Assembly (NCBI GenBank): GCA_002633025.1
Contig: NMRB01000104.1
Coordinates: 398,763 to 462,762 of the forward strand
Origin: Notospermus geniculatus
Taxonomy: Eukaryota; Nemertea; Pilidiophora; Heteronemertea; Lineidae
Direction of reading: 5' to 3'
Length of the DNA stretch: 64,000 bases
This document shows, in pieces, positions 27,076 through 40,078 of the stretch (positions within the stretch are counted from its first letter, which is position 1; every line of letters begins with the position of its first letter). The position numbers and the translations under genes were made by a program. A model generated the notes under the pieces. That model did no database searches. It was given only the letters and a program-made list of their open reading frames with translations, and was not told where the DNA came from.

Positions 27076-28189
27076 GGAACCATTTACAATGTCATCTTGT
27101 CTATTTTTGCTTTGGCCAAAACCATCGCACTATACTACTTCTATGGTATCGGTGTAACGTTTTTTAGTGTTCCCCATCTGTGAGTGCCCCCCCCCCCATT
27201 GTCTGACAGAATAAGCTGCAAACATGACTAGGGGGAACACAGAGAGAAACATACCAATCTCTCTGCCAGCATTTCCCAAACAATAAGGGGACACACTGAC
27301 ACACAGTAGTGTTCCTTCCAGAAATTTGAAAGGGCAGTTTTTTTTTAAATAAATAAGCAAAGAAAAGGATGAACTGAGAAAAAGGGCAGGGTTAATAGTG
27401 CCCTTCTGTAATAGAAAATGCATTAGCTGTTCTGAAAAAAGGCAGGGAGCACATTTTGAGGGGCAGGGTGCTGCCCCCTTCTATTTTGATCTAGAAGAAA
27501 CACTACACAGAAACACTGGCAGAACACTGGCTGCAGGTAGGAGGAAACCAGAACCTCTGCAATGTTGTTACCGTTAAAGTGTAGGCAGTAGGGCCCACTA
27601 GAACGTATTACGTTTTCCTGCAATTGCAAGTCGTCTTCAAAAAATTATAATAGAATATGTGCGTGTACTTTTATATGAGCACATCACACACCTTGAAGAA
27701 AAAAAACTCAATGAAAAACAAACGTCATGTGAACTTCATTAACATAAATATGCATAGCAATGGATGACGTAAGCGAAGAAAATGGCCCAAATCTTCCAAC
27801 AGAAATGGTTTGAGGTCACAAATTCAAAGCAAAAGAAAAACACGTAAACCCTAAAGAAATCACAAAGGAATGGTGGTAAATGAAAGCAGAAGGGATGAAC
27901 TATTGTTTGGTAGTACTCCCGCAAAGGAAAAATTGGTCTTTAGTTAAGAAATCGGTGGTTGAAGAGAACCCATTTGATGTTATCCACCTCAGTGCGAATC
28001 ATGCGAGCCTCATTAGCATATCCAACCAGAATTACTTTATTAAGGAAATGTCTTAAATGGCGCGTAAAAACGGTTTGTCTTACCCCAACCTGGTGTCTGG
28101 ATCTTTCATTAAACCCTGTATTTTTTTGTCCTATTGTTTCAGTTCCATATTTTAAAACCCAGCTGGAAAAAAGCGAGACGAAAAGCCCG

Positions 28190-28840
28190 AGTTTCGATTA
28201 CGCGTAGGCCTACGATTGCGAATGCGAGTTCACAACTTCGGGGAGTTCCTTGAGCGACCGAGAAACTCGTAAATTCTAAACATTAAACCAAAAAGTAACG
28301 AACAAAAAATACGATCACTTGTTACTAGAAATTCTTATCCAACAGTATATGAAAAGAAAACATTACCTTATTCGTGTTATATTTCATAATTTGTGTTTCA
28401 AAAGTCTCCGAAATTCCGTCGGGTCGCAAATTTCCAAGATGGCAGCAGATGCTATGCGCAGACGCACATAAAAATAAAAAATGAAATTTTATGATGTGCT
28501 TATCAAGAAACAAGTACTCAAATAAATTACAATTTGGCAAACTTTCAGTGTTTCATAATGAAAAAACGGGAAAATGTGTCAATTATCTTGATATGAATTC
28601 TTCATTTTTACCAATTTAGCCGGTACTCGATTGCGCAGGCGCGTTATCTCCGCACTGAATCACGATAGGTTTCCGGTATTTTTGGAGAAGAAAAGTGTGT
28701 TTTTGTTTCTCATAAATCAACCTAATGTGACTTTGATCGCCTTCAGTTTTATTCAGCGACATGTGCCAACGAAAGATTAAGTTTGGGGCTTATATTGTAT
28801 AGTGATATAGGTCCGATATTCGTCGGACAGAGTGTTTTAG
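28190..28840. promoter_or_regulatory. Probable bidirectional promoter, SFMBT (-) / STIMATE (+)
   Basis: CpG is locally enriched between 28.19 and 28.29 kb and again near 28.63 kb. The site gcgcaggcgc at 28633-28642 is NRF1-like, another gcgcagacgc lies near 28457, and caagatggc at 28435-28443 is YY1-like. STIMATE begins at 28841 on the plus strand. SFMBT coding begins 4.2 kb away on the minus strand after a splice acceptor (24746), so its noncoding first exon should lie here. A good minus-strand donor (GTAAGAC, plus 28077-28083) would fit, with another candidate near 28367. The start sites themselves are inferred. Confidence 0.5.
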
Positions 28841-31800
28841 ATGGGGTCTACCAACTCCATAAATTCTACTGTGAAAGCAGATGACACTTCCACTTCTTCT
28901 CTGAACAATGACAGCAACACGACCACTCCAGATGTTGGGCTGCACTGTGAAACTGGAGATTTGTTAGGCCCACTTGGACTCTTCGTACAAGGACTTCTGG
29001 CTTTTCTAGCTTTTTGCTCACTTATTGGTAAGACAATGAGACCAAACAAATGTTGCACCTTCCGTCATTGTCGAGCAATAAAACTATTTGAATTTGAATT
29101 TGAATTTGAATTTGTCTTGAATTGTTTGTACAAAATCAAAATCTTTGAATGACATGAATGAACTTTGTGCGGATGGAATGGATGTCTCAGCGACTCATCT
29201 GTCTGTAGCTAGGCCTAGGCCTCGGCCTGGGCCTAGGCCTACTCTATCTATTTCTCGAAATTCATAGCCAACCGAGGCTTATCGAAGGAGGAAGCTTGGC
29301 CTAAATCAACAACCTACTTTTTTGCTGTGGTGATGAATTATCGTTTCTGAAATGCTGATTCCTTTTCTCTTGCAGTTAAACGCTTTTGTGAACCAAAGCA
29401 CTCAAGACGACCATGGAGAATATGGTGATTCAATTTGGAAAAGTTTTATAGGCCTGGGGCCTGTTTCATAAAGTGACTTTAAGCTAATGGTACCTTTAAC
29501 CAAATGGAAAATGCATTGAGATTATGGTACCATTAGCTTAAAGTCACTTTATGAAACAGGCCCCTGTTCTTCATTGTTTCAACGGTCCCTGCCATCTTAG
29601 ATTTCTTTCTTGCAAACTGCACATAGGCCTATGCCCAGTTATATCTGATGGACAAATTCGTATCTCCAGACCAACATGACCAATGACATGCATTGGTTTG
29701 GCTACCAGACAAGTGCGAGTGCACAAAATCTTCGTAGAAACCAAGATGGCAAGGGGCGTCGAAACAATGAATAGCCAGACATCCAACTACCATAAGGTTT
29801 CAGGCCTATAGGGACCAGTGCAGACATGGCAGAGGGACTTTAGACTTTGGAAAATTTGCCTCAGCATTTAAATAGTTAAAACTATTTTGAATCATGTCAT
29901 CATTTGTTTGGTGAACTTGACTCCATAACTGACTGCTGCGCCATGTAGGCCTCTTCGTATTCATATTATTATGAGATAAATCACACGTGATTAGCTGAAT
30001 CTTCCTGAGTTAATTCATTACAGCATATTATCATAAAGGAATCAAACCACCTACCGGTAATTATGTTTTGATATTGTTTTCTTTCAGGTTTTATGACACA
30101 TCCAAACAAGCCCTTGGGGCAGCTGTGATACACTTTGCCAATGTTTTCCTTGCCGATGTTTTTCAGGGTGATCCATGCACATGGTGAGTACACAGAAAAT
30201 TGGACTTGGAGACCGACATGAAAATGACTGATGCATTATATCTATGGTTTTGAAACTAAATTTAGATGATACTTAGTATACGTACCTCATGTCAATGTCA
30301 GTTATAGTGATGAAATCATATGATATACCCCCTCTGGCCTAGCTGTCCTAATCTAGTGCTGCTGTGCAGCTAATGAAGACCAAGGCTTGTTGATTGCTGT
30401 ATAATTGGCACTTCTTCACTTTGAACAAACCAATGCACATGATACCCCTATATTTCTTTAAACGGAGACCTAAAGCATCTGTCGTCAGGTCAGTATATTC
30501 ATGAAGCTACTATGAATCATAATGATGTCAAGTGGAGATGTTCAGTTCAATTATACACTCCTATCCCTCTGTTGTCACATCTGTTGCCATGGAAACCCTC
30601 GATAAAGAGAAAGTGCATGATTCCAGTTTTCCTATTAATACGTCAAAAGAGATTATTCTCTTGCGTTTGTTGGTGAGTGATCGTGGGATGATAAGCCACA
30701 GATAAAATTTCCCTGGCTAATTGAGGTTTGTTGGAAGAAAAAGATGGATGTTTGCTTTGGAATCATCATTGAAATTTGTTGTTGAGGGGTAGGTGGGCAG
30801 ATCACTATTCAATGAAAAATCCCTGAAGTAGAAAATCTGTTTTTCTATAGGTATGTGGTGAGTTTTCTGCTTGACTCGACCATTGGGCTCCTTGTGATTT
30901 ACATCGGTCTGAAAATCGCTCAGACAATCGTCCTGAGGAAGGGGTATGACTCACTCAGGTTTGGAGAATATGGTAAGTGGTGAAATTTGGTTTTAAATGT
31001 CAAAGATTCTGTAAGGTTTGCCCCAAGCACCAACTTTTTGTCAGCAACAAAAGTCATCCCAGCGGAATTCTTACTTCACTTAATCAATTCATAATCAGCA
31101 TAGAGTCTTATATAAGTCAACAGGTGAAACTTTCTGAAGATGATCTGTTGTTTAATTGTTTAATTGGGATGTTTTATTTTTTTAAGGTTCTCCACCTCAG
31201 TGTAATGCCTGGATAGGACAGTGTGCTCTCTATATCCTCGTTATGATTATCGAGAAAATTCTCATGACTTGTTTGGTGCAGTTTAACTTTTGGAAAGATG
31301 TAAGTGCTTGGAAGCCATACAACCATACACTGATGACAGTGCCTGAAATCAGGTTTTAATGATCGCCAGTTTGTAACTAGGGGATACCATGTTCATTCAT
31401 GTTGGAATGCCAGACCCCAAAATGTCAGACATGTCAGACTTCGAAGCTTGCTGAACCAGTGCGACTACCCCATTCTCCATAATTTTAATCAAAGTTTATG
31501 TAACTTTTCAATTTCCAATCTGTTTACCGATTTTTGTTCTCTCAGGTACGCCAGTTTATGATGTCACCAATAAAGGACCCCCATCTTGAGCTCATCATAG
31601 TAATGTTCATAGTGCCTCTCATTGTTAATGTAAGTAGTCTAGTGCATGAGCTTAAGGACAACACACTTCCAAGGTAACCCTTCTTTCAGACTCCAGTCAA
31701 CATTGTCAATTGCAACTTTGGCTTTGGCTGCACTCCTCACTGTTGAAATTATAGGAAACAAAATTAAAATTTTGACGGCTTGGGCGTCTTGCACTTCATC

Positions 31801-32105
31801 ACTATCCATTTCATCAATGGACTTTGCAAGAGTCACTAAATTCTGATTGTTCTTTCCAGGCCATCATTTTCTGGGTGGTTGATAACTTCCTCATGCGAAA
31901 GGGTCTCAGTGTTACAAGGTCCACAAGTAACGGTGATTCGATACGCTACCATAAAGCTGCTGACAAAGTAAAATACTACCCAAGATCTGATGGGAATGCA
32001 GCTGACGAATCTGATTCTGATGTGCTGCTGTCGCTGGACGAGGACCAAGGTACTGAATCATCCGATCGATATCATCTCTTGCCGAACTCTTCTGCTGTTA
32101 CGTAG
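28841..32105 (+). CDS. STIMATE: STIMATE (TMEM110), ER membrane regulator of STIM1, complete
   Basis: Seven exons join in phase: 28841-29027, 29376-29424, 30088-30183, 30851-30972, 31187-31299, 31546-31629, 31860-32105 (897 nt, 298 aa plus stop; the human protein is 294 aa). Family hallmarks across exon joins are [42 protein letters not shown], and [12 protein letters not shown]. Five hydrophobic segments lie at about 42-62, 86-104, 112-136, 162-183 and 203-224. The N-terminus is Ser/Thr/Asn-rich with possible N-glycosylation sites, and the tail is acidic ([14 protein letters not shown]). Known role of the family: a multi-pass ER protein at ER-plasma-membrane junctions that promotes STIM1 activation and store-operated calcium entry. 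The Lys-rich extreme C-terminus of the human protein is missing in this model, which simply reads exon 7 to its stop; an extra splice there is possible. It sits head-to-head with SFMBT. Confidence 0.95.
29076..29116 (+). mobile_element. 3' tail of a non-LTR retrotransposon fragment
   Basis: The sequence caataaaact is followed by about five tandem attTGA-type hexamers (tttgaa). A polyadenylation-like motif ending in a short tandem repeat is typical of L2/CR1-clade 3' ends. It lies in STIMATE intron 1. No reverse transcriptase is present. Confidence 0.5.
29457..29564. mobile_element. MITE-like inverted repeat in STIMATE intron 2
   Basis: A ~38-bp left arm beginning gggcctgtttcataaagtga and ending ggtacc is mirrored by a right arm ending actttatgaaacaggcccc, around a ~33-bp centre. 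Arm pairing is almost perfect, indicating a young foldback element. There is no coding capacity. Confidence 0.8.
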
Positions 32106-34790
32106 CAGTACTATTGGAGATACCAGGGTTAGGTATACTAGTACCCTTTGTTCAAATCCTGCTGGTGGAATGATATGGAAGATATTTATGTGTGTCCATT
32201 TTGTTTTCATCCATCTAATCAATTTGAACTACCAATGGGTGAGAATTGCCTTTCACCCCTGATCAGTCTGTGATCATGAAATAATTCTGACCATCTTTCA
32301 ACATGACCAAGGAAAATGATGAATTTTACACCAAATACTCTACCCTGATAAAGTACCCCCTCCCCACACACACACACACACCTAGCATGGATATTCCTTG
32401 CTTTATGCATATCTCATTCATCCGTTGTCTCTGACACTGTCGAAATATATGTATTACGAAGCTGAAAATGTCGTTTTGCTCAAGCTCATGTGAATAAATG
32501 TGCCAGGCTATGGTAAAATGATTTGTTGTGATCACAATCAATTATGACAGTGAAGGTGGATTTTGTGGAAAGCCTAGCTTGAAAATCATGCACTCTATAC
32601 GTTTCCTGGGAATTTGTTTACAAGAGGCTTTAACTTGTGCTTCAAAAAGATGGAAAAATAAACGAAAACAGAAATTTCATGCACCAATCATATTTTACAC
32701 CATTTCACAGATGTGTGCCTAGAGAAAGTGTAGCATGAATGTACTAAGGGAATTATTTTAATGACTTTTAGTGTTAAGTGCAGATCGTGGAATCGTCATA
32801 TCATTAGTCTTTTAGAATGATTAAATGGAAAATAAGAGCACTGCCATATTTAGCTGCAAGGCTCAGTGTAGGGTCCTTAGCCTTTCTGCAATCCATATTT
32901 GTGGTGTACCCGATGGTGTCGCCCAGTTAATCCTGGCCAGCTCAGGATGGTGTAAAGCAGAGAGTCACCAGTACTTGTTCACAGAAAAACAGCTACCCAA
33001 CTCTTATTATCCTAATTACCGGTACAATCATATTCTTTTTGTACTTAAGTTGCTCTGTCATCTTTTTCTTTGATTAATCCTTACACTTGAATTGATAAAT
33101 GGTTTGTTTCAAAACTATCTATTTTTATGGATTTTAATTTAATCATCTTTGTACAAATATTTTTCATAGGTACTGTAACTGAAGAAATATCATTTGTTCA
33201 CTAAGATAGAATTCATGGGAGGAGTTAGGCCTACTTCTTCACCCACTCCTTGGAGAATTCTCAAAAGAAAGATTCTCAACTCATGTAGATTGTGTAAATT
33301 ATTTTTGAACTGAGTGTAATTCTGCTCTTGGCTTTTTATTTTGAATTGTCGTGTGATGATTTGTGACATGTACATTCCTGTCTTGTTTTTCACATTTTAT
33401 GTTGGTTTTGACTTTAAGCTACATGTATTAAATGACAAGTTTTCTTGCATCCACATCTAAACTATTGCTTGTTTCCAATTCCTTAGATATTCAAGCTTCG
33501 TTATTCAAGGTTTGTTTGTTTGGTTGAGTTGGTTGACTGACTCTTCGGATTCATATCCACAGTGGATAAACTTGATCCACCTACCAGAAGACTCAATGAT
33601 AACACATATGAAAGGGTGTCTGACCTTTAGCCTTAGGGTGCTTTTGTAGAGGAGTATTTTGATGGATGGATCTAAGAAGAGAGGTTGTGAGATTGGCAAA
33701 GCCTTTGGAACTAGGTAGTTGCATACAACTAGAGCACCTCACCTGGAGAAAAGTGCTGTGCATTATGTACTGTACATGTAATAATACTCAAATATCATTC
33801 CACTGCCTCATTTATGGAAGTGGTGATCAAACCCAACGTTGTACTGGTAGACACGATAGTTTGATTCTGTTTTACATGTCGACCCTCTATCTCAGCCTTG
33901 AGAATTTGGGTCTTGTGGTAAAAATAGTTGACCACCCCACCCTGCTTTTGATGGTGTGGGAATCACTAGACTAGGACTAGAATTAGAACTTGCTGTGCTT
34001 CAGCCTCAGGGTGGAAGATAAAACTTACATACAACTTCCTGTGGAGGCTTTTTGAACAATGTCCTGTGGATTTTAAGAAAGGGCTTCCATTACTACATTA
34101 TGAGCAATAAGAAAGCACAGGTGTACTGAATATGCTCAAAAAAGGAGGTGTCATTGATATGGCCAGTCAGTAGTTGAAGGCTGGACACAGCTCATACAGA
34201 TGCACTTGTTTTGGGAGACTTGGCTACTGCCAGCGATTCATTGTTTTAGTTGGGCACAATTTGCTGTCAAATCTTTTTGTGGTATTTCCAAGCTTGGGGA
34301 AACATGGCTTTGTATAAGACAGGGTTTGCAAATGCACTCCTGGTCAGTTCTGTGTGTACATTGTACTTTCATATCATATTTATAAACTATTTATTGCATG
34401 TAATGCCTCACTTCACTATCTTTGTTTCAAGAAGATTTTCACTGATTTGGATGTGTGTCTCATAAGAGAACTAAACAGCAATGTCATTCTTACTCTAGTT
34501 TCCTCCAGTGTCATACATTTCATGGAAAATCACTCAATATTGTTTCAGAGCTTTGCTGCACTCAGATCTGAGTTCAGATGATGTCATTTCAGTGTTACTC
34601 TGGCCATCCTTGGGTTTGTGATGATATAATCAAGTGTATCTGTTTTGGTTGAGTGATGCATGTATTTATTCCACGTTATTTGTTTTTACCCGTGCGGAAC
34701 ATGCCTTGTCTTATGTGATTAATCAAGAGCCTTGCTCAGCCATATGCCTTGTATATAAATTATGTAATAAATAAACAAAAATCAGATTTT
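32106..34790 (+). other. STIMATE 3'UTR, probable
   Basis: No credible ORF follows the STIMATE stop. The AT-rich stretch includes a CA microsatellite at about 32365-32382 and ends near overlapping AATAAA signals at 34766-34775. From 32816 on, everything is repeated in the copy that starts after the N at 35760, including the poly(A) signal near 37710. Confidence 0.5.
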
Positions 34791-37700
34791 AGATCTCATT
34801 AGTATGTGTATTTATGTCCCTGTTCAGTGAAATTAGACCGTGTTAGATTGTATCTAAACCTGCAGGTATAGTTATCCAGAGCCATTCAGAATATCCTTAT
34901 GAATGAATTTGGTGTCCATGAAGGGAATCTTGTCCCCACAATTCATGCACACAGTTTACTCCCCTTCCGTTCAGGGTTTCTTGGTGCTCTGCCAGGTGCT
35001 CATCTGCATTAGCACCTGTCTCTAGCAGGGGCACTCTTAGGAAGTGTTGTAACCCCCTCCGACTTCGCCCTCCAGACTCAAATGATTTTGCCCCCCTAGG
35101 CCATAAAAGCTAGCTACGCCCCTCCCCTGCGGGCACAACTTGAGTGACCAACTGACCCACTGTGCCCCGTATTGACTTTTTCATGACCACCGACCTCCAG
35201 CATGCGATGGGCGGGTGGCCTGAACCACAGGCGCCTGACGCTCAGTTTGTGGGGGTTTTCACAGTCAATAATAAACGTACATACATACCCCGGGATGCAT
35301 ACACACTGTGTCCCAGGTTTCTGAGCATGCTGAGTCACTGAAACTCTATGAATTTTACGTGAAAACCCCCACAAACAGCGTCGGGCGCCTGTGCCTGAAC
35401 TAAATGGGCACCACTTCATTCACACCACCACATTCTTCTGCTTTCAGATTTGAGTGGGTTTTCCAATATGTCTACGCTATCTATTTGACATCACAAAAGT
35501 AATGACAAGCCAATATTTTAGTTTTGATGCTGGAAAACATATTTACCTTGCTTTTTTGTGCCACCTCATGCTTGCAACTCAAAGTTTTGGAATTGGTGAA
35601 TCGTGAGCGAATCATTCTGATTACGTCATCATCGATTTCCCGGCCTGCTTTCACTCTCGAAAAATAACCAGCCACTCACTCTGCTCCGTGACCCACTGTG
35701 CCCCGTCTTCCCCTACCGTGCGGCACCACCATTTGCTGTGACTCGTTTGATTCTTCCCANAATGATTAAACGGAAAATAAGAGCACTGCCATATTTAGCT
35801 GCAAGGCTCAGTGTAGGGTCCTTAGCCTTTCTGCACTCCATATTTGTGGGTTTGTGATGTACCCGATGGTCGCCCAGTTAATCCTGGCCAGCTCAGGATG
35901 GTGTAAAGCAGAGAGTCACCAGTACTTGTTCACAGAAATACAGCTACCCAACTCTTATCCTAATTGCCGGTACAATCATTCTTTTTGTACTTAAGTTGCT
36001 CTGTCATCTTTTTCTTTGATTACACTTGAATTGATAAATGGTTTGTTTCAAAACTATCTATTTTTCTGGATTTTAATCATCTTTGTACAAATATTTTTCA
36101 TAGGTACTGTAACTGAAGAAATATCATTTGTTCACTAAGATAGAATTCATGGGAGGAGTTAGGCCTACTTCTTCACCCACTCCTTTGAGAATTTGATCCA
36201 AAGATTCTCAACTCATGTTATTGTAGATTGTGTAAATTATTTTTGAACTGAGTGTAATTCTGCTCTTGGCTTTTATTTTGAATTGTCGTGTGATGATTTG
36301 TGACATGTACATTCCTGTCTTGTTTTTCGCATTTTATGTTGGTTTTGACTTTAAGCTACATGTATTAAATGACATTTATCAAGTTTTCTTGCATCCACAT
36401 CTAAACTATTGCTTGTTTCCAATTCCTTAGATATTCAAGCTTCATTAATCAAGGTTTGTTTGTTTGGTTGAGTTGGTTGACTGACTCTTCGGATTCATAT
36501 CCACAGTGGATAAACTTGATCCACCTACCAGAAGACTCAATGATAACACATATGAAAGGGTGTCTGACCTTTAGCCTTAGGGTGCTTTTGTAGAGGAGTA
36601 TTTTGATGGATGGATCTAAGAAGAGAGGTTGTGAGATTGGCAAAGCCTTTGGAACTAGGTAGTTGCATACAACTAGAGCACCTCACCTGGAGAAAAGTGC
36701 TGTGCATTATGTACTGTACATGTAATAATACTCAAATATCATTCCACTGCCTCATTTATGGAAGTGGTGATCAAACCCAACGTTGTACTGGTAGACACGA
36801 TAGTTTGATTCTGTTTTACATGTCGACCCTCTATCTCAGCCTTGAGAATTTGGGTCTTGTGGTAAAAATAGTTGACCACCCCACCCTGCTTTTGATGGTG
36901 TGGGAATCACTAGACTAGGACTAGAATTAGAACTTGCTGTGCTTCAGCCTCAGGGTGGAAGATAAAACTTACATACAACTTCCTGTGGAGGCTTTTTGAA
37001 CAATGTCCTGTGGATTTTAAGAAAGGGCTTCCATTACTACATTATGAGCAATAAGAAAGCACAGGTGTACTGAATATGCTCAAAAAAGGAGGTGTCATTG
37101 ATATGGCCAGTCAGTAGTTGAAGGCTGGACACAGCTCATACAGATGCACTTGTTTTGGGAGACTTGGCTACTGCCAGCGATTCATTGTTTTAGTTGGGCA
37201 CAATTTGCTGTCAAATCTTTTTGTGGTATTTCCAAGCTTGGGGAAACATGGCTTTGTATAAGACAGGGTTTGCAAATGCACTCCTGGTCAGTTCTGTGTG
37301 TACATTGTACTTTCATATCATATTTATAAACTATTTATTGCATGTAATGCCTCACTTCACTATCTTTGTTTCAAGAAGATTTTCACTGATTTGGATGTGT
37401 GTCTCATAAGAGAACTAAACAGCAATGTCATTCTTACTCTAGTTTCCTCCAGTGTCATACATTTCATGGAAAATCACTCAATATTGTTTCAGAGCTTTGC
37501 TGCACTCAGATCTGAGTTCAGATGATGTCATTTCAGTGTTACTCTGGCCATCCTTGGGTTTGTGATGATATAATCAAGTGTATCTGTTTTGGTTGAGTGA
37601 TGCATGTATTTATTCCACGTTATTTGTTTTTACCCGTGCGGAACATGCCTTGTCTTATGTGATTAATCAAGAGCCTTGCTCAGCCATATGCCTTGTATAT

Positions 37701-38703
37701 AAATTATGTAATAAATAAACAAAAATCAGATTTTAGATCTCATTAGTATGTGTATTTATGTCCCTGTTCAGTGAAATTAGACCGTGTTAGATTGTATCTA
37801 AACCTGCAGGTATAGTTATCCAGAGCCATTCAGAATATCCTTATGAATGAATTTGGTGTCCATGAAGGGAATCTTGTCCCCACAATTCATGCACACAGTT
37901 TACTCCCCTTCCGTTCAGGGTTTCTTGGTGCTCTGCCAGGTGCTCATCTGCATTAGCACCTGTCTCTAGCAGGGGCACTCTTAGGAAGTGTTGTAACCCC
38001 CTCCGACTTCGCCCTCCAGACTCAAATGATTTTGCCCCCCTAGGCCATAAAAGCTAGCTACGCCCCTCCCCTGCGGGCACAACTTGAGTGACCAACTGAC
38101 CCACTGTGCCCCGTATTGACTTTTTCATGACCACCGACCTCCAGCATGCGATGGGCGGGTGGCCTGAACCACAGGCGCCTGACGCTCAGTTTGTGGGGGT
38201 TTTCACAGTCAATAATAAACGTACATACATACCCCGGGATGCATACACACTGTGTCCCAGGTTTCTGAGCATGCTGAGTCACTGAAACTCTATGAATTTT
38301 ACGTGAAAACCCCCACAAACAGCGTCGGGCGCCTGTGCCTGAACTAAATGGGCACCACTTCATTCACACCACCACATTCTTCTGCTTTCAGATTTGAGTG
38401 GGTTTTCCAATATGTCTACGCTATCTATTTGACATCACAAAAGTAATGACAAGCCAATATTTTAGTTTTGATGCTGGAAAACATATTTACCTTGCTTTTT
38501 TGTGCCACCTCATGCTTGCAACTCAAAGTTTTGGAATTGGTGAATCGTGAGCGAATCATTCTGATTACGTCATCATCGATTTCCCGGCCTGCTTTCACTC
38601 TCGAAAAATAACCAGCCACTCACTCTGCTCCGTGACCCACTGTGCCCCGCCTTCCCCTACCGTGCGGCACCACCATTTGCTGTGACTCGTTTGATTCTTC
38701 CCA
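32816..38703. repeat. 2.94-kb direct duplication around an N (35760), probable unmerged alleles
   Basis: Copy A is 32816-35759 and copy B 35761-38703. The first ~650 bp differ by substitutions and small indels. From about 33.5 kb the copies are virtually identical (one C/T difference seen at the far end, ccccgtcttc versus ccccgccttc). They start at the same base (aatgattaaa) and end at the same motif on either side of a single N. That pattern fits two allelic contigs that were ordered but not merged. Confidence 0.9.
34766..34775 (+). terminator. Candidate poly(A) signal of STIMATE
   Basis: Two overlapping AATAAA hexamers (aataaataaa) follow a T-rich 3'UTR, about 2.66 kb after the stop. It is the best candidate end of the STIMATE transcript. 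Confidence 0.5.
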
Positions 38704-39191
38704 CTAAATAGCTAATTGTCTTTAACTCAGTATTCACGACGCGCGTTTCGAGAATAGTTCTTTCTCTTCCACAGGTGTTTCTTTGAGTGAGCAAAGTTTG
38801 TACAGCAGTGTACTAGTGATTGGCATGTCAAGTTCCCATAATTACAATCCTCTTAACAAATATCCAAAGAAAGAAATAGCACTAAAAATGGACACACAAA
38901 GTGATAATCTACAGGAAGTCAACTTCCACAGAAATTTTCGACCCCAACCGGTTCCTCAGGCTGGCACTTAACAGTACAAGACTCTAGAATATAAATAGAC
39001 AATTTTAGTATGATCACAGGATTGTAATTATGGGAACTTGACATGCCAATCACTAGTACACTGCTGTATGTACAAACTTTGCTCACTCCAAGAAATACCT
39101 GAGGAAGAGAAAGAACTATTCTCGAAACGCGTCGTGAATACTGAGTTCAAGAGGAGTGGATTTATCCATAAAGACAATTAGCTATTAATAG
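38702..39191. mobile_element. ~490-bp foldback element with ~150-bp inverted arms
   Basis: The left arm (about 38702-38855) reads aatagctaattgtctttaac to cataattacaatcct, and the right arm (about 39022-39191) is its reverse complement with small indels, including the cacgacgcg/cgcgtcgtg block. The centre (~170 bp) is non-coding. It begins where the STIMATE 3' duplication ends. Confidence 0.8.
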
Positions 39192-39277
39192 TCCTACCCT
39201 CCTAAATGCCTTCACTAAAGGATACGTTCTTCCCACTAGTCAAGTCAAACGGAAGTCATAGATTTTTATCTTCTCAA

Positions 39278-39425
39278 GGGGCGGTTCCAGGATTTGGGAA
39301 AAGAGGGGGTGCCCTATGTGGTAGAAACACCTAATCTGCGGTGGATTTCAATGATTTGCTCCAATAAATTCCAGAATTTCATGATCGATTTTACATATTT
39401 GTTGGCCAAAAGGGCCCCCCCCCAC
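39278..39425. mobile_element. Dispersed gatccaggatttggga element, independent copy
   Basis: It runs from ggggcggttccaggatttgg through tggatttcaatgatttgctc to ttggccaaaaggg and a poly-C run, in the same order as 12378-12540 but with more divergence, so it is an older separate insertion. Confidence 0.65.
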
Positions 39426-40078
39426 GGTTGGTCCTTGGGCCTACCTGTCTTCTCGATCATCACATCCTGAACTTGTGGCGTGTGACACTCAGCTATCCGT
39501 TTATAAATCAAAGGGGCGTTCATTCCATCGTGGACAGTAGGTGTAGTATTGTATGACGGGAATCTGCAACCAGCCTAATCGATCAAATCTGGTGGCGTGC
39601 AAGTGTAACATCTCTGAGTGTTTCTGTAGCTCAGTGTTCCCCAACAATAGACGCGGCCTAGAATGGTTATTGTTGGGTTAGTTGCCGCTTAATCCGTCAC
39701 GAGGAAAACAATAAGAAAAACACAGACATACGGAGAACACTGATCGACGTTACACCGGTCTTCTGTCTAGAAACATGGTTCATTTGCGGCCAATTACCAC
39801 AAAAGGCGACCGGGATACATCATTAGGCGGACATTTACCCAATGATAACAGTTACACCCACTCCTAACAACAGGAAGTTTGTTATGTGACTCTGAAGAAA
39901 AGACAAAGAACTTCCTATTCATAAATAATCTGATATATTTCAATATGCCTTTCTTACAGCAGTATAACTTAGATTCCATCATAATACTTGACCCCCATCC
40001 TACATCCCTTTCCGGGGCTTTTCCTTAACTCTCTTATGCAACAGGACATCAACTTATACGTTACTCACGATTTAAATA

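Noticed and set aside
33505-38619. Sets of identical small proteins repeated 2,944 bp apart
   Set aside because: Both sets lie in the duplicated STIMATE 3'UTR and flank; identity reflects the duplicated DNA, not coding constraint.
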